Assembly (NCBI GenBank): GCA_026394025.1
Contig: JAPKZC010000943.1
Location: 3,188 to 11,830 of the forward strand
Direction: 5' to 3'
Source: Candidatus Solibacter sp.
Lineage (GTDB): Bacteria; Acidobacteriota; Terriglobia; Bryobacterales; Bryobacteraceae
Length of the DNA stretch: 8,643 nucleotides
Every line of letters begins with the position of its first letter. The first letter of the stretch is position 1. A model generated the notes under the pieces. The model was given only the letters and a program-made list of their open reading frames with translations, had not been told where the DNA came from and did not search any database. Below are positions 1-7,216 of the stretch, one piece after another. A program made the position numbers and the translations under genes.

Positions 1-8
1 CTGAAACG

Positions 9-791
9 TCATTCTACCCTCGCGTGATGGTTGACCGGTCCGGAACCCTTCCCCAGCCCGGGGTTGGTCCGGATTGCCTCGTGGATGAAACGCTTGGCTC
101 GCGCCACCGCGACAGCCAACGCCAGTCCCTGCGCCAGGCCGGCCGTGATCGCGGCGGAGTAGGTGCATCCGGTGCCGTGGGTATGGGGCGTGGCCACGCG
201 CGGCGCTGGGAATTGGTGCCACTCGGCGCCGTCTAAGAGCACGTCGGTGGCATCGCCCTCCAGATGCCCGCCCTTAATGAGCACGGCTCGCGCGCCCAGT
301 TCCCGCAGACGGCAGGCGGCGCCACGCATGTCGTCCAAGGTGTGGATCTCCATGCCGGTGAGCGCTTCCGCCTCGGGAACGTTCGGCGTGACCAGGAAGG
401 CGCGCGGCAGCAGCAGTTCGCGGATGGCCGCCGCCGCCGCGGACGGCAACAGACTCAAGCCATGCTTGCTGACCATCACGGGGTCCACCACCAGCGGGAA
501 GGCAAAATCCGCCGCGGCGCGCGCCACCGCCTCCACCATCTCGGCCGAGCCCAGCGCGCCGGTCTTGGCGGCCCCGGGTGGGATGTCTTCCAGCACGGCG
601 GCGAGTTGTTCCAGCACCAGCGCGGGCGGCATCACCACCACGCGCGACACACGCACCGTGTTCTGTACCGTAAGCAGGGTGACCACAGCTTCGCCGTAGA
701 CGCCGAACTGGTGGAAGGTCTTCAGGTCAGCCTGAATTCCCGCGCCCCCGCTCGGGTCGCTGCCGGCGATGGTCAGGGCAATGGGCGGCAT
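9..791 (-). CDS. thiD: Hydroxymethylpyrimidine/phosphomethylpyrimidine kinase ThiD
   Basis: The predicted product has 260 residues, the usual ThiD length. ThiD is a cytoplasmic ribokinase-fold enzyme that phosphorylates hydroxymethylpyrimidine and then its monophosphate, giving the pyrimidine half of thiamine. Visible family motifs are GSDPSGGAGIQADLKTF (residues 10-26), TVQNT (41-45), DPVMVSKHG (103-111), TPNVPEAEALTG (135-146), IKGGH (172-176) and HTHGTGC (203-209). C209 sits in the anion-hole/catalytic GTGC loop. The C-terminal GPVNHH also fits the family. The ATG at 791 is chosen because the family's N-terminus (MPPIALTIAG) begins exactly there. The frame stays open upstream, but that extension is Arg-rich and runs into the kinase gene. 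GGGGGA lies directly against the ATG, too close for a normal Shine-Dalgarno. The gene lies downstream of the kinase on the same strand with a 152-nt gap, so co-transcription is possible but not evident. Confidence 0.97.
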   Translation of the reverse strand: MPPIALTIAGSDPSGGAGIQADLKTFHQFGVYGEAVVTLLTVQNTVRVSRVVVMPPALVLEQLAAVLEDIPPGAAKTGALGSAEMVEAVARAAADFAFPLVVDPVMVSKHGLSLLPSAAAAAIRELLLPRAFLVTPNVPEAEALTGMEIHTLDDMRGAACRLRELGARAVLIKGGHLEGDATDVLLDGAEWHQFPAPRVATPHTHGTGCTYSAAITAGLAQGLALAVAVARAKRFIHEAIRTNPGLGKGSGPVNHHARVE

Positions 792-943
792 TCCCCCAGC
801 ATAGCGGAGCCACCGGCCTGCTTCAGCCCAATGCAATGAATGGCGGCATAGACACCCTTCCCGGATGGCGGTTTCGCGCTCAGTGTGTGGCCCAACGGCA
901 AGGCGTTTTCCGCCCGAATCCAGCGGGACCCGGCGCCGTAACC
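792..943 (-). other. Intergenic gap between kinase and thiD
   Basis: This 152-nt spacer separates the kinase stop codon from the thiD start, both on the minus strand. It has no convincing ORF, no intrinsic terminator (the GGCG/CGCC hairpin at 902-914 has a 4-bp stem and no T-tract) and none of the conserved THI-box sequences of a TPP riboswitch. A TATGCT hexamer lies just before the thiD ATG and could be a -10 element of a leaderless promoter, but no good -35 partner is visible. Confidence 0.5.
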
Positions 944-3559
944 TCACGGATTGGGAGCGAAGGTCAGCGGTGGAAAGCGGCGCATCCGCTCGATGAGCGA
1001 TTGAATCACGGGGCTGGACTGGAGCGGAGCCAGTTCCGGGTCGGATAGCAGCCAAGGCAGATCGCGCCAGCCTTTTTCCACGGCAGTTTGCAGGAGATCG
1101 CAAGCGCCGGCGTCGTCGTCCAGCCGGAGACGAGCCACAGCCAAAGCATGGCACAACTCAAACGTGAACACGCCAAACATGAAAGTGCCGGGTTCGCCAA
1201 GAACGGCGTCCAGATTCCGGGCGGCTTCCTGGACAAGTTGCGACGCGCGGGGACGATCCCCGAGACCGGCATAGGCGCTTGCCATGCCGGCCAGGGTTCG
1301 CGTGAGAAGACGCTGATTGCCGAGCATGCGCGGATATTCGCGAACGATGCGCCAGGCGCGGTGATAATCCGCCAGAGCCTGCTGAGAGTCCTTCTGGCGC
1401 AGGCGGATGTCCCCCGTGCCGCAAGCGTGGGTAGCGATGGACAACTCGCGATACATGTGATCCAGGGCGCCCAGGCGCTGGAGTCCGCGTTGATGCCAAT
1501 CCAGGGATTTCTCCCAATCGAGCCGGTGCAGGCCGATTTGCGCCAGCAGCATTTCTTCGAATGGAAACGTACTGATGGCACGCCCCGAGAGCTCCACCTC
1601 CAGGGCCTCGCGAAGAAACGACTCGGCGCGATCGTAAGCGCCGGTATGTAGCAGCAATCCGCCGAGGACGACCCAACTGGGCACGTAGGCAGACTCGATG
1701 CGATGGGCGTCCAGAAAGTGCTTCACTCCGTGCTGGAGGTAGGCGTCGGAAAGCTCGTAGCCGGCCGCCCAGCAGGCTGTACCGAGGAAGTAGTGGGAGT
1801 AGTAAAGGCCAGGATCGTTTTCCACTCCTTTGGCGCCGGCTTGCATGGCCTGGTCGAACTTGCCCTGTCTCATGTACACGTAACAGAGCAAGGCGTGAGG
1901 TTCGCCCAATTCCGGATCGAGTTCGAGCGCGCGCTGCAGAAAACAGGAAGCGCGGCTTAGATCGTCCGGATCGGTGCGATGGATCCAGCGCATGGCGAAA
2001 GTGTGGCCCAACGCGGAATAGGCCATGGCGTAGGACGGATCGAGCTCGATGGCGCTCTCGAGATGACGGCGGGCTTGCTCCAGCGAATCCTTGCCGAGCA
2101 TGTAGAAACTCTTGCGCCCTTGCGCGTACTGCTCATAGGCTTCCACGCGCAGGGACTCGGTGGCGGCGATCCGCTGGGGAGCGCTGGCTTTCGTTTCCAA
2201 CTGCAGGGCTTGAGCGAGTTCGTTGACCACACGGTCCTGCAAGTCGAAAATGTCATCCCAGGCGCCGTCAACCTTGCCGGTGGGCGCCACTTCGCCGGTG
2301 GAGGCCTCGAGCAGGTGCGGAGTGATGCGGATGCGGTTGCCGGAACGCTGATAGCTGCCGGTTACCAGCCAACGCGCGTTCATCTGTGCGCCGAGGGCGG
2401 CCAGGTCCCCGCTTCCGCCCAGGCGGTGAAGCTCTTGCTGAACACGCTCTCGGCTCACTACCTGGACAGCCTTGAGCCGCCGCAAGTCGGCGGTGATGGT
2501 TTCAGCCAGTCCGGTACCGAGCCAGTCCACCGCGCTATCGCCGGAGAGGTTTTCGAAATCGAGCACGCCGACCACGGGCATGGCAGGTTCCGGCACAACG
2601 TTGGCCGCGGATACACCTTCGACACTGCGCAGCGCCGCGGCCAGGTCCGCGGCGCGGGCGAATCGATTCTCCGGCCGTGGAGACATGGCCCGGGCGATGA
2701 CCCTTACCAGGGCCTCCGGCAACGCCGGGTTGCGCTGGCGCAGCGGAGCCGCTTCTCCGGCGATCACCGCCGAGAGGAGCGCGGGCCCCTCGAGGCCGGC
2801 AAAGGGCAGGCGGCCGCAAGCCAGTTCATACATCAACACGCCGAGGCTGTAGAGATCGCTGCGAACCGTGGCGGGCCGGCCGGCCAGAATTTCCGGCGGG
2901 CAGTAGTGCAGCGTGCCGACGACGAATCCGGGAGTCGTGAGATTGGTGGCCGTCTCATCACCTGCCAAAACCTGCTTGGCCAAGCCGAAGTCGAGCACCT
3001 TGATCACGCCATCGGGCGTGATCATGACATTGCCCGGCTTGATATCGCGATGCACGATGCCGCGTGCGTGGGCGTGGTCCAGGACGCCGGCGATTTGGAG
3101 GGAATAATCGATCAGCCGGTGGGTGGACACAGGGCCGGACTCAAGCTCCTGTTTGAGCGTGCGGCCGGCGACGTATTCCATCGCCAGGTAGAGGCGATCG
3201 AGGGATTCGCCGGCCTCGTAGATCACCGCAATGCCGGCATGGTTCAGCGCGGCGACCGCGCGGGCTTCCCTAAGAAAGCGCTTGCGGAAATCCGGATGGC
3301 TGGCCAGCGCAGGGCGGAGCACTTTCACGGCGGTGGTGCGATCCAGCCTGGTATCGCGCGCCCGATACACCTCGCCCATGCCGCCCGCACCGAGCAAGCC
3401 TTCGACGCGATAGGGACCCAGTTGGACGCCCTCGGCGAGTTGAGATGAAGCCGGTTGGTCAGCCGCGTCGGCTGAAGTGTCCCAAGAGGATCCCTCAACC
3501 TTCCGGCCAGGCTTCAGCCCGGCCAGCAGCCCGGTAACTTCGCCGCGAGCGTCCGCCAT
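944..3559 (-). CDS. Ser/Thr protein kinase with TolB/FlgO-like domain and TPRs
   Basis: The predicted product has 871 residues. Residues about 47-312 form a complete Hanks-type kinase: glycine loop GAGGMGEVY (57-65 region), ATP-anchoring K79 in TAVKVL, catalytic HRDIKPGN (D172, N177), DFG (190-192) and a PPE version of the APE motif near 221-223. All key residues are present, so it should be active. Residues about 328-455 (VVGVLDFENLSGD onward) resemble the TolB-N-like/FlgO domain found beside CadC-type regulators, adenylate cyclases and acidobacterial kinases. From about 470 to the end there are TPR-like helices and a terminal EKGWRDLPWLLSDPELAPL motif common at the ends of such proteins. 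I see no transmembrane helix, so the protein is probably cytosolic. The ATG at 3559 is preferred because AAAGG lies 9 nt upstream; an in-frame TTG at 3568 would abut that AAAGG. Substrates cannot be told from sequence. Confidence 0.96.
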   Translation of the reverse strand: MADARGEVTGLLAGLKPGRKVEGSSWDTSADAADQPASSQLAEGVQLGPYRVEGLLGAGGMGEVYRARDTRLDRTTAVKVLRPALASHPDFRKRFLREARAVAALNHAGIAVIYEAGESLDRLYLAMEYVAGRTLKQELESGPVSTHRLIDYSLQIAGVLDHAHARGIVHRDIKPGNVMITPDGVIKVLDFGLAKQVLAGDETATNLTTPGFVVGTLHYCPPEILAGRPATVRSDLYSLGVLMYELACGRLPFAGLEGPALLSAVIAGEAAPLRQRNPALPEALVRVIARAMSPRPENRFARAADLAAALRSVEGVSAANVVPEPAMPVVGVLDFENLSGDSAVDWLGTGLAETITADLRRLKAVQVVSRERVQQELHRLGGSGDLAALGAQMNARWLVTGSYQRSGNRIRITPHLLEASTGEVAPTGKVDGAWDDIFDLQDRVVNELAQALQLETKASAPQRIAATESLRVEAYEQYAQGRKSFYMLGKDSLEQARRHLESAIELDPSYAMAYSALGHTFAMRWIHRTDPDDLSRASCFLQRALELDPELGEPHALLCYVYMRQGKFDQAMQAGAKGVENDPGLYYSHYFLGTACWAAGYELSDAYLQHGVKHFLDAHRIESAYVPSWVVLGGLLLHTGAYDRAESFLREALEVELSGRAISTFPFEEMLLAQIGLHRLDWEKSLDWHQRGLQRLGALDHMYRELSIATHACGTGDIRLRQKDSQQALADYHRAWRIVREYPRMLGNQRLLTRTLAGMASAYAGLGDRPRASQLVQEAARNLDAVLGEPGTFMFGVFTFELCHALAVARLRLDDDAGACDLLQTAVEKGWRDLPWLLSDPELAPLQSSPVIQSLIERMRRFPPLTFAPNP

Positions 3560-3568
3560 AAGAGGCAA

Positions 3569-3573
3569 CCTTT
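3569..3573 (-). promoter_or_regulatory. Shine-Dalgarno of the kinase gene
   Basis: On the minus strand this reads AAAGG and is followed by 9 nt and then ATG. It decides between two possible starts: the ATG at 3559 has normal spacing, whereas the in-frame TTG three codons earlier would touch the ribosome-binding site. Confidence 0.6.
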
Positions 3574-3587
3574 GCAGCTTTTCTCAG

Positions 3588-3608
3588 TTCCGTCTCTGAT
3601 TGTCGGAA
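3588..3608. repeat. Inverted repeat TTCCG-N11-CGGAA, possible operator
   Basis: Two perfect 5-bp arms lie 16 bp apart (start to start), about 1.5 helical turns, 29-49 bp upstream of the kinase start codon. The spacing could suit a dimeric regulator or a weak transcript hairpin. Five-base arms arise often by chance, so confidence is low. Confidence 0.25.
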
Positions 3609-3703
3609 ATTTTTGCCCCGATTACCAGCTTTTTGCGCGTTCGGGGGGGGAGAGACGCCATAAAAACCGGGAAATTGGTGGGCCGGGTTGCGGCGATCGG
3701 TTG

Positions 3704-3709
3704 TATGAT
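3704..3709 (+). promoter_or_regulatory. Candidate -10 element for the NmrA-like gene
   Basis: TATGAT matches the sigma-70 -10 consensus at five of six positions and lies 19 nt before the ATG. Transcription would then begin near 3716, leaving a leader of about 12 nt that still carries the GGGAG ribosome-binding site. No recognisable -35 hexamer occurs 16-19 nt upstream. Confidence 0.35.
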
Positions 3710-3728
3710 TTAGTCCGGGAGAACGGAA

Positions 3729-4628
3729 ATGGTACTCGTCGTCGGTGCTACCGGTCTGGTGGGAAGCGCGGTTTGTGAAAAGCTGGCGCGGCAAGGCCGG
3801 AAGGTAAGGGCACTGGTCCGCAGAACGAGTTCGCAGGAAAGGACCGCCGCTCTTCAATCATGCGGCGTCGAACTATGCGTTGGCGACCTCAAAGACCCCG
3901 ACTCGATCGCTGCCGCATGTCGCGGTGTGAATGCGGTGATCTCGACTGCATCCGCGACATTGTCCCGCCAGGCCGGAGACTCCATCGAGTCTGTTGACGC
4001 AACCGGGCAGTTGAGCCTGGTGAACACAGCGAAGAGCTGCAGTGTGGAACGTTTTCTTTTCGTTTCGTTTCGCAGGTCACCCGCTCTCTCGTTCCCGCTG
4101 GACGATGCGAAGCAGGCGGTAGAGAAGGCGGTCACGGCCCTGAACTTCACCATCATCCAGGCAAGCTGGTTTATGGAAGTGTGGTTGAGCGCGGCGCTGG
4201 GATTCGATTATGCGAACGCGACAGCCCGCATATACGGGCCGGGCACGGCGCCGATCAGTTGGGTCTCGTTCCGGGACGTCGCTGAAATGTGCGCGGTCGC
4301 GCTTCGGCATCCGGCCGCTGAGCGCACCACCATCGAGTTCGGCGGACCCGAGGCGCTCAGCCCGCTCGAGGTGGTGGCTCGCTTCGAAAGAATCGGCGGC
4401 AGGCCGTTCCAACTCGAGCATATCCCTGAGCAGGTGTTACGTTCACAATTTGAGGGAGCCACCGATTCGATGCAGAGGAGTTTTGCAGCGCTGATGCTCG
4501 GATACCTGCAAGGCGATGCCATAGATATGGCGCCCGTGGTGGAAACGTTCGGGATCAAACTCGGCAGCGTCGATGATTACGCGCGCAGCGTCCTGGCGGA
4601 GACTGCGCCTACTTCAGCCAGATCGTGA
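3729..4628 (+). CDS. NmrA-like NAD(P)-binding Rossmann protein (atypical SDR)
   Basis: The predicted product has 299 residues, typical for NmrA/atypical short-chain dehydrogenase proteins. The N-terminus opens with strand MVLVV and the dinucleotide-binding loop GATGLVG (residues 6-12). Arginines in RALVRR (27-32) could favour NADPH. VGDLKDPDSI (51-60) is the conserved acidic segment after the third strand, and FLFVSF (109-114) is the strand leading to the catalytic region. The classical YxxxK is not intact: the segment reads DDAKQAVEK, keeping a lysine but no tyrosine, as in NmrA-like subfamilies. SWFMEVW (146-152) and EFGGPEALSPLEVV (203-216) match the family's C-terminal half. It may be a reductase acting on a small substrate or a redox-sensing regulator; sequence cannot decide. 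GGGAG 7 nt upstream supports the ATG. The 3' end overlaps the convergent NHL gene by 20 bp. The DNA looks less GC-rich than its neighbours (not computed). Confidence 0.92.
   Translation: MVLVVGATGLVGSAVCEKLARQGRKVRALVRRTSSQERTAALQSCGVELCVGDLKDPDSIAAACRGVNAVISTASATLSRQAGDSIESVDATGQLSLVNTAKSCSVERFLFVSFRRSPALSFPLDDAKQAVEKAVTALNFTIIQASWFMEVWLSAALGFDYANATARIYGPGTAPISWVSFRDVAEMCAVALRHPAAERTTIEFGGPEALSPLEVVARFERIGGRPFQLEHIPEQVLRSQFEGATDSMQRSFAALMLGYLQGDAIDMAPVVETFGIKLGSVDDYARSVLAETAPTSARS
4609..4628. other. 20-bp tail-to-tail overlap of convergent genes
   Basis: The NmrA-like gene (plus) stops at TGA 4626-4628, and the NHL/TIGR03437 gene (minus) stops at TAG on 4611-4609. Both stop codons therefore lie inside the other gene's coding sequence, so no intergenic terminator can exist between them. 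Confidence 0.85.
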
Positions 4629-6048
4629 TGGGCGGCGCTTTGGCGGTACCCACGGTCAGAGCGACCGCGGTTTCGCCCGGAGCCACGAAACCGCCGGGCA
4701 CGCGGGCGTTGATTTGCAGCACCCCGATCATGTTTGGCGCGCTGCCCGCAAACAGGATCTCGGCATTCACGCCCGCAATACTCAAAGCGATCGGCAGCAG
4801 CGGACGCGGATAGGGCGCCTGCGCCGGCTTTCCCGCCACGTTCCATCCGTCCGTGAGGCCTTCGCCGGTCGCGTAAAACGTTATCCAGGTGGATCGCGGC
4901 GCGGGGGTGGATTGCGCGTTGGACGAGCCATCCGGATTGATTACCAGGGCCAACATCGCCGGCGCGGAGGGCGCCACCGCCACACGCGCCGCTCCGGCAA
5001 GCTTCCCCTGGTAACGTACTTCCACGGGCACTGTCTCGCTGCTCGCCACCGTGTAGGGCACCTGCACGTTGACCTGCCCGCTCTGCGCGTAGAAGATGGG
5101 CGCCAGAGCGCCGTCGAACCGCACCTCGACGCCATCGAGTACGCCGGGGAGCACACCCTCCGCGTCCAACGCCCCGGTCACTCCGGTGTCTGGTCCGAGA
5201 CCCGCGCCGAAGATGGTGGCGATCTCTCCCGGCGCCACCGCTCCGCCACGCAGGCTGATCGCGTTGACCACCGTGATGACGGGCAACTCCGTCACCGGGG
5301 CAGGCGCCACCGCGTCCCGCACCAGGCGGCGTATACGGTTGTTGCCGGTGTCGGCGAAATAGAGGTTGCCCGCGCCATCCAGGAATAGCCCCTGAGGGCC
5401 GTTCAGCAAGGCCCCGGCGGCGGGACTGCCGTCCCCCGCGAAGCCCGCCGTGCCACTGCCCGCGATGCTGTGGATCACCCCATCGGGCGTCACCTGGCGA
5501 ATCCGGTGGTTGCCGGTGTCGGCGATGAAGATGTCGCCCATGTCGTCCGCCACCACGCCGCACGGTGAAGACAGGCGCGCATCGGTCGCCGCGCCTTCGT
5601 CGCCCGACGCGCCTGCCGCGCCCGTGCCCGCCACGGCCGAAATCACTCCGGCGGGATTCACCTTACGAATGGTGTGGTTGGCGGTGTCGGCGATATAAAG
5701 GTTGCCGGCGGAATCGGTGGCGCAGGCGCTGGGTGTGTCCAACTGCGCCAGGCGCGCAGCGCCGTCGTCGCCGGCGCTGCCTTTGGACCCGTTGCCGGCG
5801 GCCGTTTGTAGCGACCCGCCTGGGGGCAAGCGCAGGACGCGGTGGTTGCTGGTGTCCACAATGTACAGATTGCCGGTGCGGTCCGTGCACACGGCGCGCG
5901 GTCCACGCAACTGCGCCACCAGTGGCAGGGTGCCTTCCGGGCTGGCGCCACTTGTCCCGGTGCCCGCTACCGTGCGCATGGTCCGCGCCGGTGTAACCAG
6001 CAGGACACGGGGGAGTATTGAGCGCAACGTTGGTGGCGGGGCTTCCAT
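4609..6048 (-). CDS. 3' fragment of the broken gene: NHL blades 9-12 and TIGR03437-like domain
   Basis: This frame is 479 codons from the first ATG (6048), but residues 1-13 are out-of-frame sequence and there is no signal peptide, so it is unlikely to be an independent gene. From RVLLVTPARTM (14-24) onward it carries blades 9-12, each with an AGTG- or AGNG-type loop and a GNLYIADT-like strand (e.g. GNLYIAD 115-121, GNLYFAD 227-233). Residues about 257-479 form the C-terminal domain: ITVVNAISLRGGAVAPGEI, IFGAGLGPD, VRFDGALAPIFYAQSGQVNVQVPY and FYATGEGLTDGW, ending in TIWLK. These match what I recall of the TIGR03437 domain, which is abundant at the ends of secreted Solibacter proteins and whose function is unknown. 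It may act in anchoring or sorting (inference). The stop overlaps the NmrA-like gene. Confidence 0.6.
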   Translation of the reverse strand: MEAPPPTLRSILPRVLLVTPARTMRTVAGTGTSGASPEGTLPLVAQLRGPRAVCTDRTGNLYIVDTSNHRVLRLPPGGSLQTAAGNGSKGSAGDDGAARLAQLDTPSACATDSAGNLYIADTANHTIRKVNPAGVISAVAGTGAAGASGDEGAATDARLSSPCGVVADDMGDIFIADTGNHRIRQVTPDGVIHSIAGSGTAGFAGDGSPAAGALLNGPQGLFLDGAGNLYFADTGNNRIRRLVRDAVAPAPVTELPVITVVNAISLRGGAVAPGEIATIFGAGLGPDTGVTGALDAEGVLPGVLDGVEVRFDGALAPIFYAQSGQVNVQVPYTVASSETVPVEVRYQGKLAGAARVAVAPSAPAMLALVINPDGSSNAQSTPAPRSTWITFYATGEGLTDGWNVAGKPAQAPYPRPLLPIALSIAGVNAEILFAGSAPNMIGVLQINARVPGGFVAPGETAVALTVGTAKAPPITIWLK

Positions 6049-7216
6049 CGGCCGCGCCGCGTGCCGCGGTTCCGTTGCCGGCCAGGGTGGTCACGGTGCC
6101 GCCCCGCAGCACCTGGCGGACCCGCGCAGTGCCGCTGTCGGCAATGTATAGGTTGCCGGCGGAATCCAGGGTCAGCGCCGACGGCTGGTAGAACTGCGCC
6201 ATCGCAGCGGGCCCGCCATCGCCCACGGAATGCAGGTAGCCGTCGCCCGCCACGCTCACGATGCCGCCCGAGGGGTCCACGCGCCGCAAACGCACCCCAT
6301 CGGCGATGAAGAGGTTGCCGTTGAGATCGGCCGCCAGATCGTTCACGGAATTGAGCGCGGCATTGAGGGCGCTTGTGCCGTCGCCGGAGAAACTGGGAAC
6401 CCCGGTCCCGGCGTAGCTGATCCACCTGCCGGCGGTGGTGAAGGCGCGCACCACGAAGGTGGAGTCTCCCACGTACAGGGTTCCAGCCGGGTCCACTGCC
6501 ACCGCCAGCGGGGTGTACAGGGTCGTGCCCGGGTTGCGGCCAAGTACCGTGCCGATGCTGCCGTCGGCGTTCAGTTTACGCACCGCGTTGTTTCCGGAAT
6601 CGGCCAAATAGAGCGCCCCGGCGCGATCGAACGCCATGCCCGCCGGATAGTTGATCTGCGCGGTGGGCGCCGGACGGCCGTCGCCGCTCCACCCGGCCAC
6701 CCCGGTGCCGGTCACGGTCGAGAGCTTCCCATCGGGAGTCAATTTGCGCACGCGGTGGCCTTCGAACTCGGCGATGTACAGGTTGCCCGCGGCATCCACC
6801 GCGACGTTGCGCGGGGAGAGCAGCGAGGTATCGGTGGGTGCGGCCCCATCGGGCGACGAAGCCTTTCGGCCGGTGCCGGCAACGGTGACGATGGCGCCCT
6901 CGGGACTGATGCGGCGCACGCGCCGGTTGCCGAGATCGGCCACGTAGACGTTCCCGGCGGCATCGAGAGCCAGCCCGTAGGGGAAGTTCAGCTGCGCATT
7001 CAAGGCGGACTTGCCATCGCCGTTCCACCCGGCGACGCCCGTGCCGGCGATGGTGGTGACCACTCCCCCGGACACCTTGCGCACGCGGTGGTTGTCGGTA
7101 TCGGAGAGGTAAAGATTGCCAAGGCGGTCAATGGCGATTCCCTGGACGTTGGAGAATTGGGCCGCCAGTGCCGGTCCGCCGTCGCCAATGCGGGAACTGC
7201 CGGCCACGGCCTCGAC
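5323..7216 (-). repeat. Twelve tandem NHL-blade repeats, about 168 bp each
   Basis: The coding repeats follow the pattern [I/V]xTVAGTGxxGxxGDG, then AxxAQLNxPxGLAVD, then AAGNLYIADTGNHRVRKVTPDG. I count twelve starts. Unit 5 is short (no GDG loop) and unit 8 is broken. NHL propellers are commonly six-bladed, so twelve units suggest two consecutive six-blade propellers (inference). Repeats diverged at DNA level but sharing motifs such as GGCAACCTxTAC could promote recombination or misassembly. Confidence 0.85.

Larger units (their letters stand above)
3560..3728. promoter_or_regulatory. Divergent intergenic region, kinase / NmrA-like gene
   Basis: This 169-nt region must carry the start signals of two divergent genes and is visibly more AT-rich than the genes around it. 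It contains an inverted repeat (TTCCG at 3588-3592 and CGGAA at 3604-3608), a run of eight Gs at 3643-3650 and, on the plus strand, a TATGAT hexamer at 3704-3709. The NmrA-side Shine-Dalgarno is GGGAG at 3717-3721, 7 nt before the ATG. No good -35 element is visible for either direction. Confidence 0.5.

Noticed and set aside
902..914. Hairpin GGCG-TTTTC-CGCC as a terminator between kinase and thiD
   Set aside because: The stem is only 4 bp and no T-tract follows in the direction of transcription.
792..943. TPP riboswitch before thiD
   Set aside because: CTGAG occurs on the minus strand, but the remaining conserved THI-box segments are absent.
792..1154. N-terminal extension of thiD by 121 codons
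   Set aside because: The added residues are Arg/Ser/Ala-rich without family similarity and overlap the end of the kinase gene. The ThiD family start coincides with the ATG at 791.
1979..3448. Long open frame on the plus strand opposite the kinase gene (489 codons)
   Set aside because: It is an antisense shadow of a well-supported kinase/TPR protein. Its translation has no recognisable domain and is rich in Gly/Arg/His/Gln, as expected from GC-rich codon structure.
6009..6013. Programmed ribosomal frameshift
   Set aside because: A five-C run with no visible stimulatory structure, together with the missing half-blade, favours deletion or error over a programmed event.
5663..6048. Two genuinely overlapping genes within the NHL region
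   Set aside because: Within the overlap only one frame at a time has NHL character, and the two halves complete each other. A single disrupted gene is simpler.
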